From Paracidovorax wautersii (GTDB lineage Bacteria; Pseudomonadota; Gammaproteobacteria; Burkholderiales; Burkholderiaceae_C), in contig NZ_JAVIZX010000001.1 in NCBI RefSeq assembly GCF_031453675.1, positions 1,302,001 through 1,366,000 of the forward strand: a stretch of 64,000 nt of DNA, given 5' to 3'. The first letter of the stretch is position 1. Every line of letters starts with the position of its first letter. Of this stretch, positions 36,245 through 44,411 are shown piece by piece. Below the pieces are notes generated by a model. That model did no database searches, was not told where the DNA came from, and was given only the letters and a program-made list of their open reading frames with translations. The position numbers and the translations under genes are program-made.

Positions 36245-37162
36245 ATGACTGTCGCCAACCCGCCAAGCACACCAGCGAACATCGCCGGACCCGGCCGCGC
36301 ACCGCAGCTGCGGCCGGTGCGGCCGATGTCGTACGTGGACTCGCTCACGCCGCACCTGTTCGTGCCCAGCAGCGCCCGGCCGGTGCGCGCCAAGACGCGC
36401 CAGCTGCGCGCCGACACGCAGGTGATGCCGCACAGCCACCCGTGGGCGCAGGTGGCCATCTCCACGCAGGGCGTGATCCGGCTCACGGTGGCGCAGGGCA
36501 CGTACATCGTGCCGCCGTCGCGCGCGCTGTGGATTCCGCCCGGCGTGGAGCATGCGGTGACCATGGTGGAGGACGCCGATCTGCGCACCCTGTACTTTCA
36601 CCAGGCGCGCGGGCGCTGCGGCCCCGGCGTGCCGCGCGCCGAGGAGGCGCCCTGGCGCCAGTGCCGCGTGCTCGAGGTGTCGGACCTGCTGCGCGCGCTG
36701 GTGCGCGAGATGCCGACCACGCCCGACGACACCGCGCCCCCGCTCTCGGCCGACGCGCTACGCCGCGAGCGCCACCTGAGCGCGCTGATCGTCGAAGAGC
36801 TGCGCCGCGCCAGCGCCGTGAAGCTGGGCGTGGACCTGCCGCGGGACAAGCGCCTGCGCCACCTGTGCGAGGCCGTGCTGGCCGACCCCACGCGCCACGA
36901 GACGCTGGCCGACTGGGCGCAGGACACGGGCGCCAGCCCGCGCACCGTGGCGCGCCTGTTCCGCCAGGAGCTGGGCAGCACCTTCACGCAGTGGCGGCAG
37001 CAGGTGATCCTGGCCAAGGCGGTGGCGCTGGCCGCTGGGCGCCGGCCCATCAACCAGATCGCCGCGGAGCTGGGCTACAACAGCCCCAGCGCGTTCAGCG
37101 CCATGGTGCGCCGGGCCGTGGGCGAGGCGCCGGCGCGCTTCCTGGGATCGCAGCAAGGCTGA
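36245..37162 (+). CDS. AraC family transcriptional regulator (NimR-like)
   Basis: A 305-residue regulator with an N-terminal cupin (MPHSHPWAQVAISTQGVIRLTVAQGTYIVPPSRALWIPPG) and a C-terminal double helix-turn-helix (DWAQDTGASPRTVARLFRQELGSTFTQWRQQVIL, then INQIAAELGYNSPSAFSAMVRRAVGEAPARF). The cupin with the WIPP block is typical of AraC proteins that control a divergently encoded MFS exporter. The intergenic gap of 50 bases leaves room for overlapping promoters, so autoregulation is likely. The ATG at 36245 is a natural start, though a start at MSYVDS is possible. Confidence 0.88.
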   Translation: MTVANPPSTPANIAGPGRAPQLRPVRPMSYVDSLTPHLFVPSSARPVRAKTRQLRADTQVMPHSHPWAQVAISTQGVIRLTVAQGTYIVPPSRALWIPPGVEHAVTMVEDADLRTLYFHQARGRCGPGVPRAEEAPWRQCRVLEVSDLLRALVREMPTTPDDTAPPLSADALRRERHLSALIVEELRRASAVKLGVDLPRDKRLRHLCEAVLADPTRHETLADWAQDTGASPRTVARLFRQELGSTFTQWRQQVILAKAVALAAGRRPINQIAAELGYNSPSAFSAMVRRAVGEAPARFLGSQQG

Positions 37163-37287
37163 GCCGGCCGGCGGAGCGGATGGCTGCGGCGCTGTGGTCC
37201 GGCGGAGGGCGGGCATCCGACGTTTTGTCCGACGCCGTGCGGCCAATGCCCGGCCTAGGCTGGATGCATCGATTGCCATGGAGGCCC

Positions 37288-37536
37288 ATGATGGACACCA
37301 CCACCGACCGCAACACCGGCAGGCCCGACCTGCCGCAACACACCCGCCGTGCCCCGCCAGGGCAGGACCGCCGCCGTGCGGCTTGGATCATCCTGGCCGT
37401 GGTCGCCGCAGCGCTGGCGCTGGGCGCGATCCTGACCTTCACCGGGTCGGACGAAGACCCCTACCTGCCCGAGGCCCGCACGGCGACGGGCGCCGAGGCG
37501 CCTGCGATACCGGTGCCCCCCGCACGCAGCAATTGA
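37288..37536 (+). CDS. Small single-span membrane protein
   Basis: An 82-residue protein with a polar, Arg-rich N terminus, one membrane span (AAWIILAVVAAALALGAILTF) at about residues 32-52 and a short acidic/proline-rich C terminus. No family is recognised. There are two adjacent ATGs (37288 and 37291) with GGAGG just upstream. It stands alone between the AraC gene and the convergent CbtA gene. Confidence 0.6.
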   Translation: MMDTTTDRNTGRPDLPQHTRRAPPGQDRRRAAWIILAVVAAALALGAILTFTGSDEDPYLPEARTATGAEAPAIPVPPARSN

Positions 37537-37567
37537 CGATCTTGATGGCGGGCGCCGCTCGCCCGGC

Positions 37568-38425
37568 TCAGGGCGTGCTGCCCGCCGCGGCGGGGCCTGT
37601 GGGCAGGCCCGTGTCCAGCGCAGCGACAAGCGGCGGCTGGATCCAGCGACCGAACACCACCGCGCAGGCCAGGGCCATGCACGCCCAGAAGGTGGCGGCG
37701 ATCCAGGCCGTGGCCTGCAGGAAGCGGGCGTCCAGCGCCTGCAGCTGGCGGTGGGCCTCGCCGCTGAAGCCCGCCAGCGGATCCGCCGTGATGTGGGGCG
37801 CGCCCCACACGAAGGGGGCCGCCAGCAGCACGGCGGCCAGTGTGAAACGCCATGCCCGCCTGCCGAAGGCCAGTACTGCGCAGGCCGCGGCAGCACTGCC
37901 GGCCGCCATCAGCCACCAGCCCTGGCGTGAGCCCAGCCGGGCAGCGTCCATGCCGGGAATCTCGGCCGGCAGGCCCAGCGCCGGCCACTGGTAGAGGCTG
38001 AGCCAGCCGGCGGCAGCCACGGCCGCGGCCAAGCGCAGCGGCGAACGCGCGGCGCCCCGCTGCCAGACCCACACGCCCATCACCGCCAGCACCAGCAGCG
38101 CCATGCTCAGCGCGTGCAGCACGTTGGCCACCCACGTCCAGAAGGTGCGCTCCGCGCCATCGGACGGGCTCCAGGGTTCAGGGGCCGGGGCATCGGCGGC
38201 TGCGGCGGCCGCCTGCGCGGGGGCGTGCGCGGCATGGGCGCTGTGGCCGGGCTGGGCGGCTTCAGGCACCGGGGCCGCGGCGGCCGGTTCGGCCTTCTGG
38301 TCCTCGAAGGTCTCTGCCGCCAGGATGATGGGCACGGCCCAGCGCTGGTGCACCCCGGTTTGCACGGAACCCACCAGCAGGGCCGCGGCCAGGGCAGCCC
38401 AGAGCAGACGTTGGAACAAGGCCAT
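37568..38425 (-). CDS. Cobalt transporter CbtA family protein
   Basis: A 285-residue membrane protein with about six spans and the order of CbtA: LFQRLLWAALAAALLVGSVQTGVHQRWAVPIILAAETFE at the N terminus, a His/Pro/Ala-rich periplasmic linker (HSAHAAHAPAQ) and WLSLYQWPALGLPAEIPGMDAARLGSRQGWWL. CbtA is a predicted cobalt uptake component for B12 synthesis. The ATG at 38425 has AGGAGG nearby. It follows CbtB by 36 bases on the same strand. Confidence 0.85.
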   Translation of the reverse strand: MALFQRLLWAALAAALLVGSVQTGVHQRWAVPIILAAETFEDQKAEPAAAAPVPEAAQPGHSAHAAHAPAQAAAAAADAPAPEPWSPSDGAERTFWTWVANVLHALSMALLVLAVMGVWVWQRGAARSPLRLAAAVAAAGWLSLYQWPALGLPAEIPGMDAARLGSRQGWWLMAAGSAAAACAVLAFGRRAWRFTLAAVLLAAPFVWGAPHITADPLAGFSGEAHRQLQALDARFLQATAWIAATFWACMALACAVVFGRWIQPPLVAALDTGLPTGPAAAGSTP

Positions 38426-38461
38426 CAGACAGTCCTCCTGCGCGTGGCGCGCCGATGCGGC

Positions 38462-38674
38462 TCAGTGGCAGGGCTTGACGGTGACGTGGCGCACGTCGTG
38501 CGCGGCGTTGTGGGCCAGGGGGCTGTCGGCAAAGGCCACGCCGTACAGCAGCACCAGGCCCAGGCCGGCCGCAGCGGCCAGCGGGCGCCACAGCTGCGTG
38601 GCCTGGACAGAAGCGACGGCGACGGGGTCCGTGCTCTGCACGGCAGGGGCGGAAGACGAAGGCAGGGGATTCAT
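38462..38674 (-). CDS. Cobalt transporter CbtB family protein
   Basis: A 70-residue protein with one membrane span (PLAAAAGLGLVLLYGVAFA) and a C-terminal histidine-rich tail (SPLAHNAAHDVRHVTVKPCH), the metal-binding end of CbtB. It is normally encoded directly before CbtA, as here. The ATG at 38674 gives the family size. In many bacteria cbtBA is preceded by a cobalamin riboswitch; I looked for its B12-box and conserved helices in the 170 bases upstream and saw none. Confidence 0.85.
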   Translation of the reverse strand: MNPLPSSSAPAVQSTDPVAVASVQATQLWRPLAAAAGLGLVLLYGVAFADSPLAHNAAHDVRHVTVKPCH

Positions 38675-38840
38675 GGCGCACAACCTCGGCAGGCAGGGGT
38701 GGAACACAGCCAGAACGACAGGACTTGGCAAGATGCCGCCAGGCATTCGCGCTGGCACGTCGGTGATGGCACGGCGCAGTATAGGGCGGAGCGCAGCTGG
38801 GAGACATTTCTTATGAAACCAATGGGGCCTCAGCCCTTTC

Positions 38841-38874
38841 ATATCAAGCGCATGCAGCTATTATTTTGGTAGCA
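38841..38874. repeat. Short intergenic hairpin repeat, copy 6 (half copy)
   Basis: Carries CAAGCGCATGCAGCTATTATTTTGGTAGC, the right half of the family consensus. It lies between the divergent cbtB and flavin reductase genes. Confidence 0.5.
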
Positions 38875-38911
38875 ATTCACATCCTGGCGCCCTGGTGTAT
38901 CGTTTTGCGCC

Positions 38912-39577
38912 ATGAGCACGCCCGCCCCCTCTTCCTCCGCCCCGTCGCCATCCTCCATCCACAGCTACACGCCGCGCGACGGCCATGGGCTGCCGCACGA
39001 TCCGTTCAACGCGATCGTGGGGCCGCGGCCCATCGGCTGGATCGCCAGCCGCAGCGCGGCCGGGGCCGTCAACCTCGCGCCCTACAGCTTTTTCAACGCC
39101 TTCAACTACACGCCGCCCATCGTCGGCTTTGCCAGCATCGGCGCCAAGGACACGCTGCGCAACGTGCAGGAGACGGGCGAGTTCGTGTGGAACCTGGCCA
39201 CGCGCCCGCTGGCCGAGGCCATGAACCAGACCTGCGCCGCCGTGGCGCCCGAGGTGGACGAGTTCCAGCTGGCCGGCCTGACCGCCCTGCCCTCCGACGC
39301 CGTGGCCGTGCCCCGCGTGGCCGAGAGTCCGGTCACCTTCGAATGCCGCTGCACGCAGATCCTGCAGCTGCAGGGCGTGGACGGCGTGGCCGTGCCCACC
39401 TGGCTGGTGCTGGGCGAGGTGGTGCGCGTACACATCGACCGCACGCTGCTGGTGGACGGCATCTACGACACGGCGGCGGGCCAGCCCATCCTGCGCGGGG
39501 GGCGGGCCGGCGGATTACTTCGGCATCGGGGCGGAGCAGCGCTTTCTGATGCACCGGCCCCGCTAAGAACGTGTTGA
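38912..39577 (+). CDS. Flavin reductase-like (DIM6/NTAB) protein with a 3'-end frameshift
   Basis: A FMN-binding split-barrel protein: DPFNAIVGPRPIGWIASRSAAG, VNLAPYSFFNAFNYTPPIVGF, TGEFVWNLATRPLAEAMNQTCA and ESPVTFECRCTQILQL are all typical. The frame as it stands ends at 39577 after an odd tail. Removing one G from the six-G run at 39497-39502 restores the expected ending DYFGIGAEQRFLMHRPR and a TAA stop at 39564-39566. So the last 20 residues or so are shifted, by mutation or by a sequencing error. The MITE-like element begins right after that TAA. Confidence 0.75.
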   Translation: MSTPAPSSSAPSPSSIHSYTPRDGHGLPHDPFNAIVGPRPIGWIASRSAAGAVNLAPYSFFNAFNYTPPIVGFASIGAKDTLRNVQETGEFVWNLATRPLAEAMNQTCAAVAPEVDEFQLAGLTALPSDAVAVPRVAESPVTFECRCTQILQLQGVDGVAVPTWLVLGEVVRVHIDRTLLVDGIYDTAAGQPILRGGRAGGLLRHRGGAALSDAPAPLRTC

Positions 39578-39824
39578 CGATCTCGCAGGGGTCGCGTTGG
39601 AGCGCCATCGGGATGCGTGGAGGCTGCGGGTGCGCCGCATGGGCTCGTGCCCATGCAAGCGGCCGGGGCGTCCAATCGCCCGATGTCGCTTCAACCCGAA
39701 GGGCAGCGGTGTGGGCGGGCGGTCTGCAGCGTTGCGGCGCTGGTGGATAGCCGGGCTCCACTGCCTACCGCGCCTTGCATCCCGCCCGCACCGCTGCGCA
39801 ACCCCTGGGATCGTCAACACGTTC
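39567..39824 (+). mobile_element. MITE-like element, copy 2 (258 bp)
   Basis: It aligns end to end with the reverse complement of the element at 27220-27487. Ends are GAACGTGTTGACGATC and its complement, again followed inside by GGGGTCGCG/GGGGTTGCG. TAA flanks both ends (39564-39566 and 39825-39827), a TNA duplication. The left TAA is the expected stop codon of the flavin reductase. It has the same orientation relative to the preceding gene as copy 1. No transposase is inside, and the frames through it are not credible genes. Confidence 0.75.
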
Positions 39825-39856
39825 TAAGAAGCTGTTCAAAGCCGCACCGTCGTGGC

Positions 39857-40558
39857 TCAGCGCATGCCGGTGGCGGCCTGCAGGCGCGCCAGCGTCCAGC
39901 GGCGGCCGAGCAGAAAGCGGCGCGTCTGCAGTGCGTCCCGCACCGGCGGCGACACGGCCGGGCCCAGGTAGGTGAGCGCCTTGTCCTGCACGCGCACATA
40001 GCCGCTCAGGTGCTCGCAGGCCAGCCGGTCCCACAGCGCATGGGCCCCCGGCGACTGGCGGGCGCCGGTGATGAGGCACATGCCGCCGTCCAGCGCCCAG
40101 CGGTACACGGCGGTGGCCAGGCCGCGGCGCTGGTAGGCCGGGGCATAGCGGGAATGCGGCGCGCGCAGGTGGCGGTCGGCCTGGCGGTTCAGTTCGACCA
40201 GGCGGTTGAAGACGGTGGTGCCTGCCAGGCACCCACGGCGCAGGTCTTCGATGTAGACATACGACTCGCCATCGGCCTCGCGGTAGTGCACCACCAGGTC
40301 GGGGTCGGTGAACAGGGGCATGCGGTCGATGCCGTGCAGGCGGTCGCCGGGCGTATGCAGGCGGCGGTACAGCGCGGCCAGTTCGTCTTCGAGCGTGGCC
40401 GCGGGTGGGGCCACGTCGATGCGCAGCTCGGCAGGGCGCAGGGGAGACGGTGCGGCAACGCGCGGAAAGCCCCAGAGGGCTGGCCACGGTAGCGGAGGCG
40501 GCTTGGGCCAGGGCAGCCAGGATGAACCGCAGGGCGACAGAGACAGGGACAGGTGCAT
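39857..40558 (-). CDS. GNAT-like N-acetyltransferase
   Basis: A 233-residue protein. The middle has a GNAT-type core: FTDPDLVVHYREADGESYVYIEDL, then HSRYAPAYQRRGLATAVYRWALDGGMCLITGARQSPGAHALWDRLA, where RRGLATAVY is the acetyl-CoA pyrophosphate loop. The N-terminal 30 residues are Pro/Trp/Leu-rich and may not be translated; a later start is possible. The acceptor is unknown. It is flanked by the MITE-like copy 2 downstream and a 249-base gap upstream that holds the terminator at 40719. Confidence 0.7.
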   Translation of the reverse strand: MHLSLSLSPCGSSWLPWPKPPPLPWPALWGFPRVAAPSPLRPAELRIDVAPPAATLEDELAALYRRLHTPGDRLHGIDRMPLFTDPDLVVHYREADGESYVYIEDLRRGCLAGTTVFNRLVELNRQADRHLRAPHSRYAPAYQRRGLATAVYRWALDGGMCLITGARQSPGAHALWDRLACEHLSGYVRVQDKALTYLGPAVSPPVRDALQTRRFLLGRRWTLARLQAATGMR

Positions 40559-40718
40559 GGGACGGGCTCCAGCGTGCGCGCCGCGCCCGGTGCGCGGCCC
40601 TCCGCAACGACAAAGCCGCGCATGCTAGGGCGAGATCGGCCGGTCGGGGCGATACCGCACCGGGGCAGTGCGACATCGGACCCCGCCCTCCTCTCCAGAA
40701 CGGCCCGGCAGAAACGGC

Positions 40719-40740
40719 AACGCGGCCCGGAGGCCGCGTT
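40719..40740 (-). terminator. Predicted hairpin terminator after the CsgG-like gene
   Basis: AACGCGGCC and GGCCGCGTT pair perfectly around a four-base loop, about 70 bases beyond the CsgG-like stop codon. The following T tract is weak on both strands, so termination efficiency is uncertain. Confidence 0.5.
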
Positions 40741-40807
40741 TCGGTGGGAGTCCGAGGGCAGGCCCGGGGCGCTCGCGCCCTGGGGCCCGCCCGTCAGGCT
40801 GTGCCGC

Positions 40808-41851
40808 TCAGCGCGACAGCGCGCCCTGCGTGGCCGTGTCCAGGCGGCCCGTCTGCGGAATGCCCTGCGCCTTCTGGAACTCGCGCAGCGCCTTGGTCGT
40901 GCGGGGACCGGCCGAGCCGTCGGGCGTGCCCACGTCGTAGCCCAGCGCGTTCAGGCGCTCCTGTGCCTCGCGCGTGGACATGGCCGCGCCCGCGCGCGTC
41001 TGCGATGGGGCCGCCGCGCCGTCCACCGTCAGGCGCCCGCCGCCGCCCAGGCCCTGGCCCTGCACGCTTTGCGCCTTGTAGTTGCGCAGCGCCACGACCA
41101 TCTGGTTGTATGCGTCCATGAATGCCGCCGTCAGCACCTTGCCTTGCGCGGTGTTCTGGTAGCCGCCCAGGCGGCCGCCTGCGCTGGAGCCGAACAGCTC
41201 GCCCATGCCCGCGAAGTCGCTCTTGGAGGCGCTGCCTTCGGAGGCCGACACCTGCACGCCCGAGCGGTTGTCCACCAGGGTCAGCATGGCGCTGGCTTCG
41301 CGCGTCTTCAGGCTGCCGCCGATGGCGGCAATGGCTGCGCCGCCGCGCCCGCCCAGCAGGCCGCCCAGCGAGCCGCCGATGCCGCCGGCGTCGTTGTTGG
41401 AGAACACGATCTCGGGCGACAGGCCGTAGTCGGATGCGACCATCTGGCCGCGGCCGAAGTTGCTGCCGCCGCGCATTTCGCCCGAGCCCATCAGCTGGCG
41501 TTCACGGTCCATGGCGCGCATGCCGGCGGCGCCGCGCTCGACCACGATGAAGCAGTTGGATTGCTGGATCAGCAGGCGCAGCAGGTTGGAGGTGGGGGGC
41601 AGCTTGTATTCGTTGCGCAGAATGGTGTACCAGCCGGCGTCCTGGTTCTCGACCAGGGAGACGGTGCCCATGGGGCTGGAGCACTTCTCCAGCTGGGTGT
41701 TCTCGTTGGCGGCATTGGCACCGCCGGCGGCGCCCGTGGCGACCGTCTTGGCGTCCGCACTGCCCATGCGCATGTTGGTGGTCTCGCAGCCGGACAGCAG
41801 CATGGCGGCGCAGGCAGCGGCAGCCACCAAGGGCAAGGTCTTCTTGGACAT
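40808..41851 (-). CDS. CsgG-like lipoprotein with C-terminal peptidoglycan-binding domain
   Basis: A 347-residue outer-membrane lipoprotein (signal ending in LLSGC, Cys22). Residues about 60-270 resemble the CsgG curli-secretion family (LLRLLIQQSNCFIVVERG, SDYGLSPEIVFSNND, YQNTAQGKVLTAAFMDAYNQMVVAL). The last 60 residues form a PG_binding_1 domain (AQERLNALGYDVGTPDGSAGPRTTKALREFQKAQGIPQTG). The family ranges from curli export pores to regulators of envelope stress. The added wall-binding domain suggests the protein is tethered to peptidoglycan. No curli genes are adjacent. Confidence 0.8.
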   Translation of the reverse strand: MSKKTLPLVAAAACAAMLLSGCETTNMRMGSADAKTVATGAAGGANAANENTQLEKCSSPMGTVSLVENQDAGWYTILRNEYKLPPTSNLLRLLIQQSNCFIVVERGAAGMRAMDRERQLMGSGEMRGGSNFGRGQMVASDYGLSPEIVFSNNDAGGIGGSLGGLLGGRGGAAIAAIGGSLKTREASAMLTLVDNRSGVQVSASEGSASKSDFAGMGELFGSSAGGRLGGYQNTAQGKVLTAAFMDAYNQMVVALRNYKAQSVQGQGLGGGGRLTVDGAAAPSQTRAGAAMSTREAQERLNALGYDVGTPDGSAGPRTTKALREFQKAQGIPQTGRLDTATQGALSR

Positions 41852-41966
41852 GGAACGATTCCTCTCTCTCTATGAATGGATGGGACGGCCGTCTGCGGGC
41901 CCGCCACGCGGTGAGCGCCTCGCCTGCGCCCTGCCAGAGGGCGCCGGATGCAACCAGCGGCGTCGG

Positions 41967-41994
41967 ATCATAGCGCTGGGGAAACGGTTGACAG
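41967..41994 (-). promoter_or_regulatory. Predicted sigma-70 promoter of the CsgG-like gene
   Basis: On the minus strand, CTGTCA (-35 like) and TATGAT (-10) are separated by 16 bases, about 115 bases upstream of the start codon. The 210-base gap here contains no gene. Confidence 0.4.
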
Positions 41995-42061
41995 CGCTAC
42001 TTGCAAGTTGTTTCCATTCCGCACTGATGCAGCGCAGGCACCGCTGCCGAACCGTCCTGGC

Positions 42062-42862
42062 CTACCGTTGCGGCATGCGGTAGAGCCAGGCGGTGCGACC
42101 GCCCGGCAGCTGCCAGCGGGCGTCGGCCGTGCGGCCGGGCACGGCAAACTCCAGGCTGACCAGCCAGCAACCCGGCGCCAGCTCGTACGCGGCCTTGGCG
42201 AAGGCGCGTTCCATGCTCTCCGGGCGCTGGAACAGGTAGACCAGCTGGTAGCTGCTCCAGTCGGCGCGCCAGATGTCGCCGCGGCGCACCCGCGCCCAGG
42301 GGCAGCGCAGGGCGCACAGGGCGCGCAAGGGCCAGCTCCATTCCAGCCCGTGCAGCCGCGCCTGCGGGTAGGCCCGGCGCAGGGCGATGAGGCCGTCGCC
42401 CAGGCCGCAGCCGGCGTCCAGCACCGCGGCGCCGGCCGGCAGGGGCGCGATGCCGTGCAGCCCGTCGAGGGCGCCGTGCGGCGTGGGAAACAACGGCGCG
42501 TCGCGCCAGGCATTCAGGGGGTAGACCAGCAGCAGCAAGGCCAGCGGCAGCAGCCAGGCCCAGGCCGGCACGGCACCCGCGGCGCCGGTGAGCGCAGCCG
42601 ACAGGGGAAAGCCCGCGGCGATCAGCGTGCGGCGCCACCAGCCCTGGCCCAGCAGGCTGGCCGCAGACCCCACGGCGCAGGCGACGGCCAGCGCGGCCAC
42701 GGCCGGCAGCTGCAGGCCGCGCTGCAGGCCGGCGAACACCAGCCAGGCGAGGGCCCACGCCAGCAACGCCGGCAGCGGCCACGGCAGCCGGGAGCACCGG
42801 CGGTCCGGGGCGGCAGCCTCGGCACCATCACGCGGCGGCGGCGGAGGCGAAGACGAAGTCAC
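42062..42862 (-). CDS. Membrane-anchored SAM-dependent methyltransferase-like protein
   Basis: A 266-residue protein. Three to four hydrophobic spans fill residues about 25-115. A class I methyltransferase-like domain follows, with motif I AVLDAGCGLGDGLIAL, LHGLEWSWPLRALCAL (motif II acid) and VRRGDIWRADWSSYQLVYLF (motif IV-like). Substrate unknown; the fusion of membrane part and methyltransferase suggests a lipid or envelope target. It lies 59 bases downstream of parB, on the same strand. Confidence 0.75.
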   Translation of the reverse strand: MTSSSPPPPPRDGAEAAAPDRRCSRLPWPLPALLAWALAWLVFAGLQRGLQLPAVAALAVACAVGSAASLLGQGWWRRTLIAAGFPLSAALTGAAGAVPAWAWLLPLALLLLVYPLNAWRDAPLFPTPHGALDGLHGIAPLPAGAAVLDAGCGLGDGLIALRRAYPQARLHGLEWSWPLRALCALRCPWARVRRGDIWRADWSSYQLVYLFQRPESMERAFAKAAYELAPGCWLVSLEFAVPGRTADARWQLPGGRTAWLYRMPQR

Positions 42863-42921
42863 GCGGACTGATGCAGCAGGGGGGTGGGCTGGAGAGGAAC
42901 GGCTGCCGCAGCAGGCGCCCG

Positions 42922-43854
42922 TCAGGCCCCGCCGCGCAGGCGGTCGATGAGCCCGTTGAGGGCTTCCAGCGAACCGAACTGGATGGCCAGCTCGCCCACT
43001 TCTTCCGTGCGGCCGTTGCGCTTGACGCGCTTTTTCACGCGCACCTCGACCTCGGCCATGAGCAGGTCGGAGAGTTCTTCTTCCACGCGCTTCATGTCGC
43101 GCGACTTTTCCTTCTTGGGCTTTTGCGGCACCAGGCTGAACTCGGCGCCCAGCTTCTTGACCAGCGATTCCGCCTCGCGCACCGAGAGCTTCTTGGCGGC
43201 GATCTGGTTACCGGCCGTGATCTGCGCGGCGCGGTCCAGCGCCAGCAGCGCGCGGGCGTGGCCCATGTCGATGTCGCCGGCCATGAGCATGGTCTGCACC
43301 GGCTCGGCCAGGTTCAGCAGGCGCAGCAGGTTGCTGGCGGCGCTGCGCGAGCGGCCCACGGCCTGCGCGGCCTGCTCGTGTGTGAGGCCGAACTCCTTCA
43401 CCAAACGCGCCAGGCCCTGCGCCTCTTCCAGCGGGTTCAGGTCTTCGCGCTGGATGTTCTCGATCAGCGCCATGGCGGCGGCGGCCTCGTTGGGCACCTC
43501 GCGCACCAGCACCGGCACCTCGGCCAGGCCGGCCAGACGGGACGCGCGGAAGCGGCGCTCGCCGGCGATGATTTCGTACTTGCCGGCGTTCTCGCCGTCG
43601 GCCAGGCGCCGCACCAGGATAGGTTGCATGATGCCCTGGGCCTTGATGCTTTCGGCCAGCTCGTACAGCGCGCCTTCGTCCATGCGCGTGCGCGGCTGGT
43701 AGATGCCGGCGACGAGTTCGGTCAGCGGCAGCGTGCTGGGCGCGCCAGCAGGCTGTGCGGGCGCTGCGGTGTCCTGGGCGCGGGGCTCGGCGACCTTGGG
43801 GCCCAGCAGGGCTTCGAGTCCGCGGCCGAGGCCCTTGGGTTTCTTGGTGGCCAT
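42922..43854 (-). CDS. parB: Chromosome partitioning protein ParB
   Basis: A 310-residue CTP-dependent DNA clamp that loads at parS. KKPKGLGRGLEALLG opens the protein (ParA-contact region). The CTPase/nuclease-like domain has LPLTELVAGIYQPR and EIIAGERRFRAS (the GERRFRA motif). The helix-turn-helix domain is THEQAAQAVGRSRSAASNLLRLLNL, and the dimerisation domain ends RLRGGA. Five parS or parS-like sites lie within 7 kb. The gene starts three bases after the serine hydrolase gene that separates it from parA. Confidence 0.95.
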   Translation of the reverse strand: MATKKPKGLGRGLEALLGPKVAEPRAQDTAAPAQPAGAPSTLPLTELVAGIYQPRTRMDEGALYELAESIKAQGIMQPILVRRLADGENAGKYEIIAGERRFRASRLAGLAEVPVLVREVPNEAAAAMALIENIQREDLNPLEEAQGLARLVKEFGLTHEQAAQAVGRSRSAASNLLRLLNLAEPVQTMLMAGDIDMGHARALLALDRAAQITAGNQIAAKKLSVREAESLVKKLGAEFSLVPQKPKKEKSRDMKRVEEELSDLLMAEVEVRVKKRVKRNGRTEEVGELAIQFGSLEALNGLIDRLRGGA

Positions 43855-43857
43855 GGT

Positions 43858-44403
43858 TCAGTCCTTGGTGTTCATGAGGGGGGCGAGCAGGGCCAGCCCT
43901 GCGGGCCAGTCGCCCAGCCCGGATTCGGCGTTGATGTGGCCGCGCTCGCCCAGGTCGACGAACTCGGCGCCCCAGGCCTGGGCCAGGGACTGCACGCGCT
44001 CATAGGTGCAATACGGGTCGTTCCGGCTACCCACCAGCACGGTGGGAAAGGGCAAGGTCTGGCGGGCGATGGGCGTCCAGCCGGGCAACAGCGGGGCGAC
44101 ATCGGGGTGCTCCACGTCGCCGGGCGCCACCAGCAGCGCGCCCTGCACCTTGTGGGTGTTGCGCGAGTGGGCGGCCCACCAGGCGGTGAGGATGCAGCCC
44201 AGGCTGTGGGCGACGAGCACCACGGGGCCGTCGGCGTCCACCACCGTCTCTTCCAGCCGGGCGCTCCAGTCGCCACGCAGCGGGCGCATCCAGTCGTGCT
44301 GCTCCACGCGGTGCCAGCCGTGCTGCTGCTCCCACAGGGTCTGCCAGTGGCCGGCGCCGGAGTTCTGCCAGCCCGGCAGGATCAGCACGTTGGAGGGCTT
44401 CAT
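43858..44403 (-). CDS. RBBP9/YdeN-family serine hydrolase
   Basis: A 181-residue alpha/beta hydrolase. It has the family opening VLILPGWQNSGAGHWQTLWE, the nucleophile elbow VAHSLGC (Ser), the acid in VGSRNDPYC and the histidine in ERGHINAESGLGDWP, so the triad looks complete. Substrates of the family are small esters, mostly unknown. Its position between parA and parB is unusual; the stop lies three bases from the parB start, so it is probably co-transcribed with it. Confidence 0.9.
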   Translation of the reverse strand: MKPSNVLILPGWQNSGAGHWQTLWEQQHGWHRVEQHDWMRPLRGDWSARLEETVVDADGPVVLVAHSLGCILTAWWAAHSRNTHKVQGALLVAPGDVEHPDVAPLLPGWTPIARQTLPFPTVLVGSRNDPYCTYERVQSLAQAWGAEFVDLGERGHINAESGLGDWPAGLALLAPLMNTKD

Positions 44404-44411
44404 GCGGTAAT

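Noticed and set aside
38675-38911. Possible cobalamin riboswitch before cbtBA
   Set aside because: No B12 box or conserved core could be found by eye.
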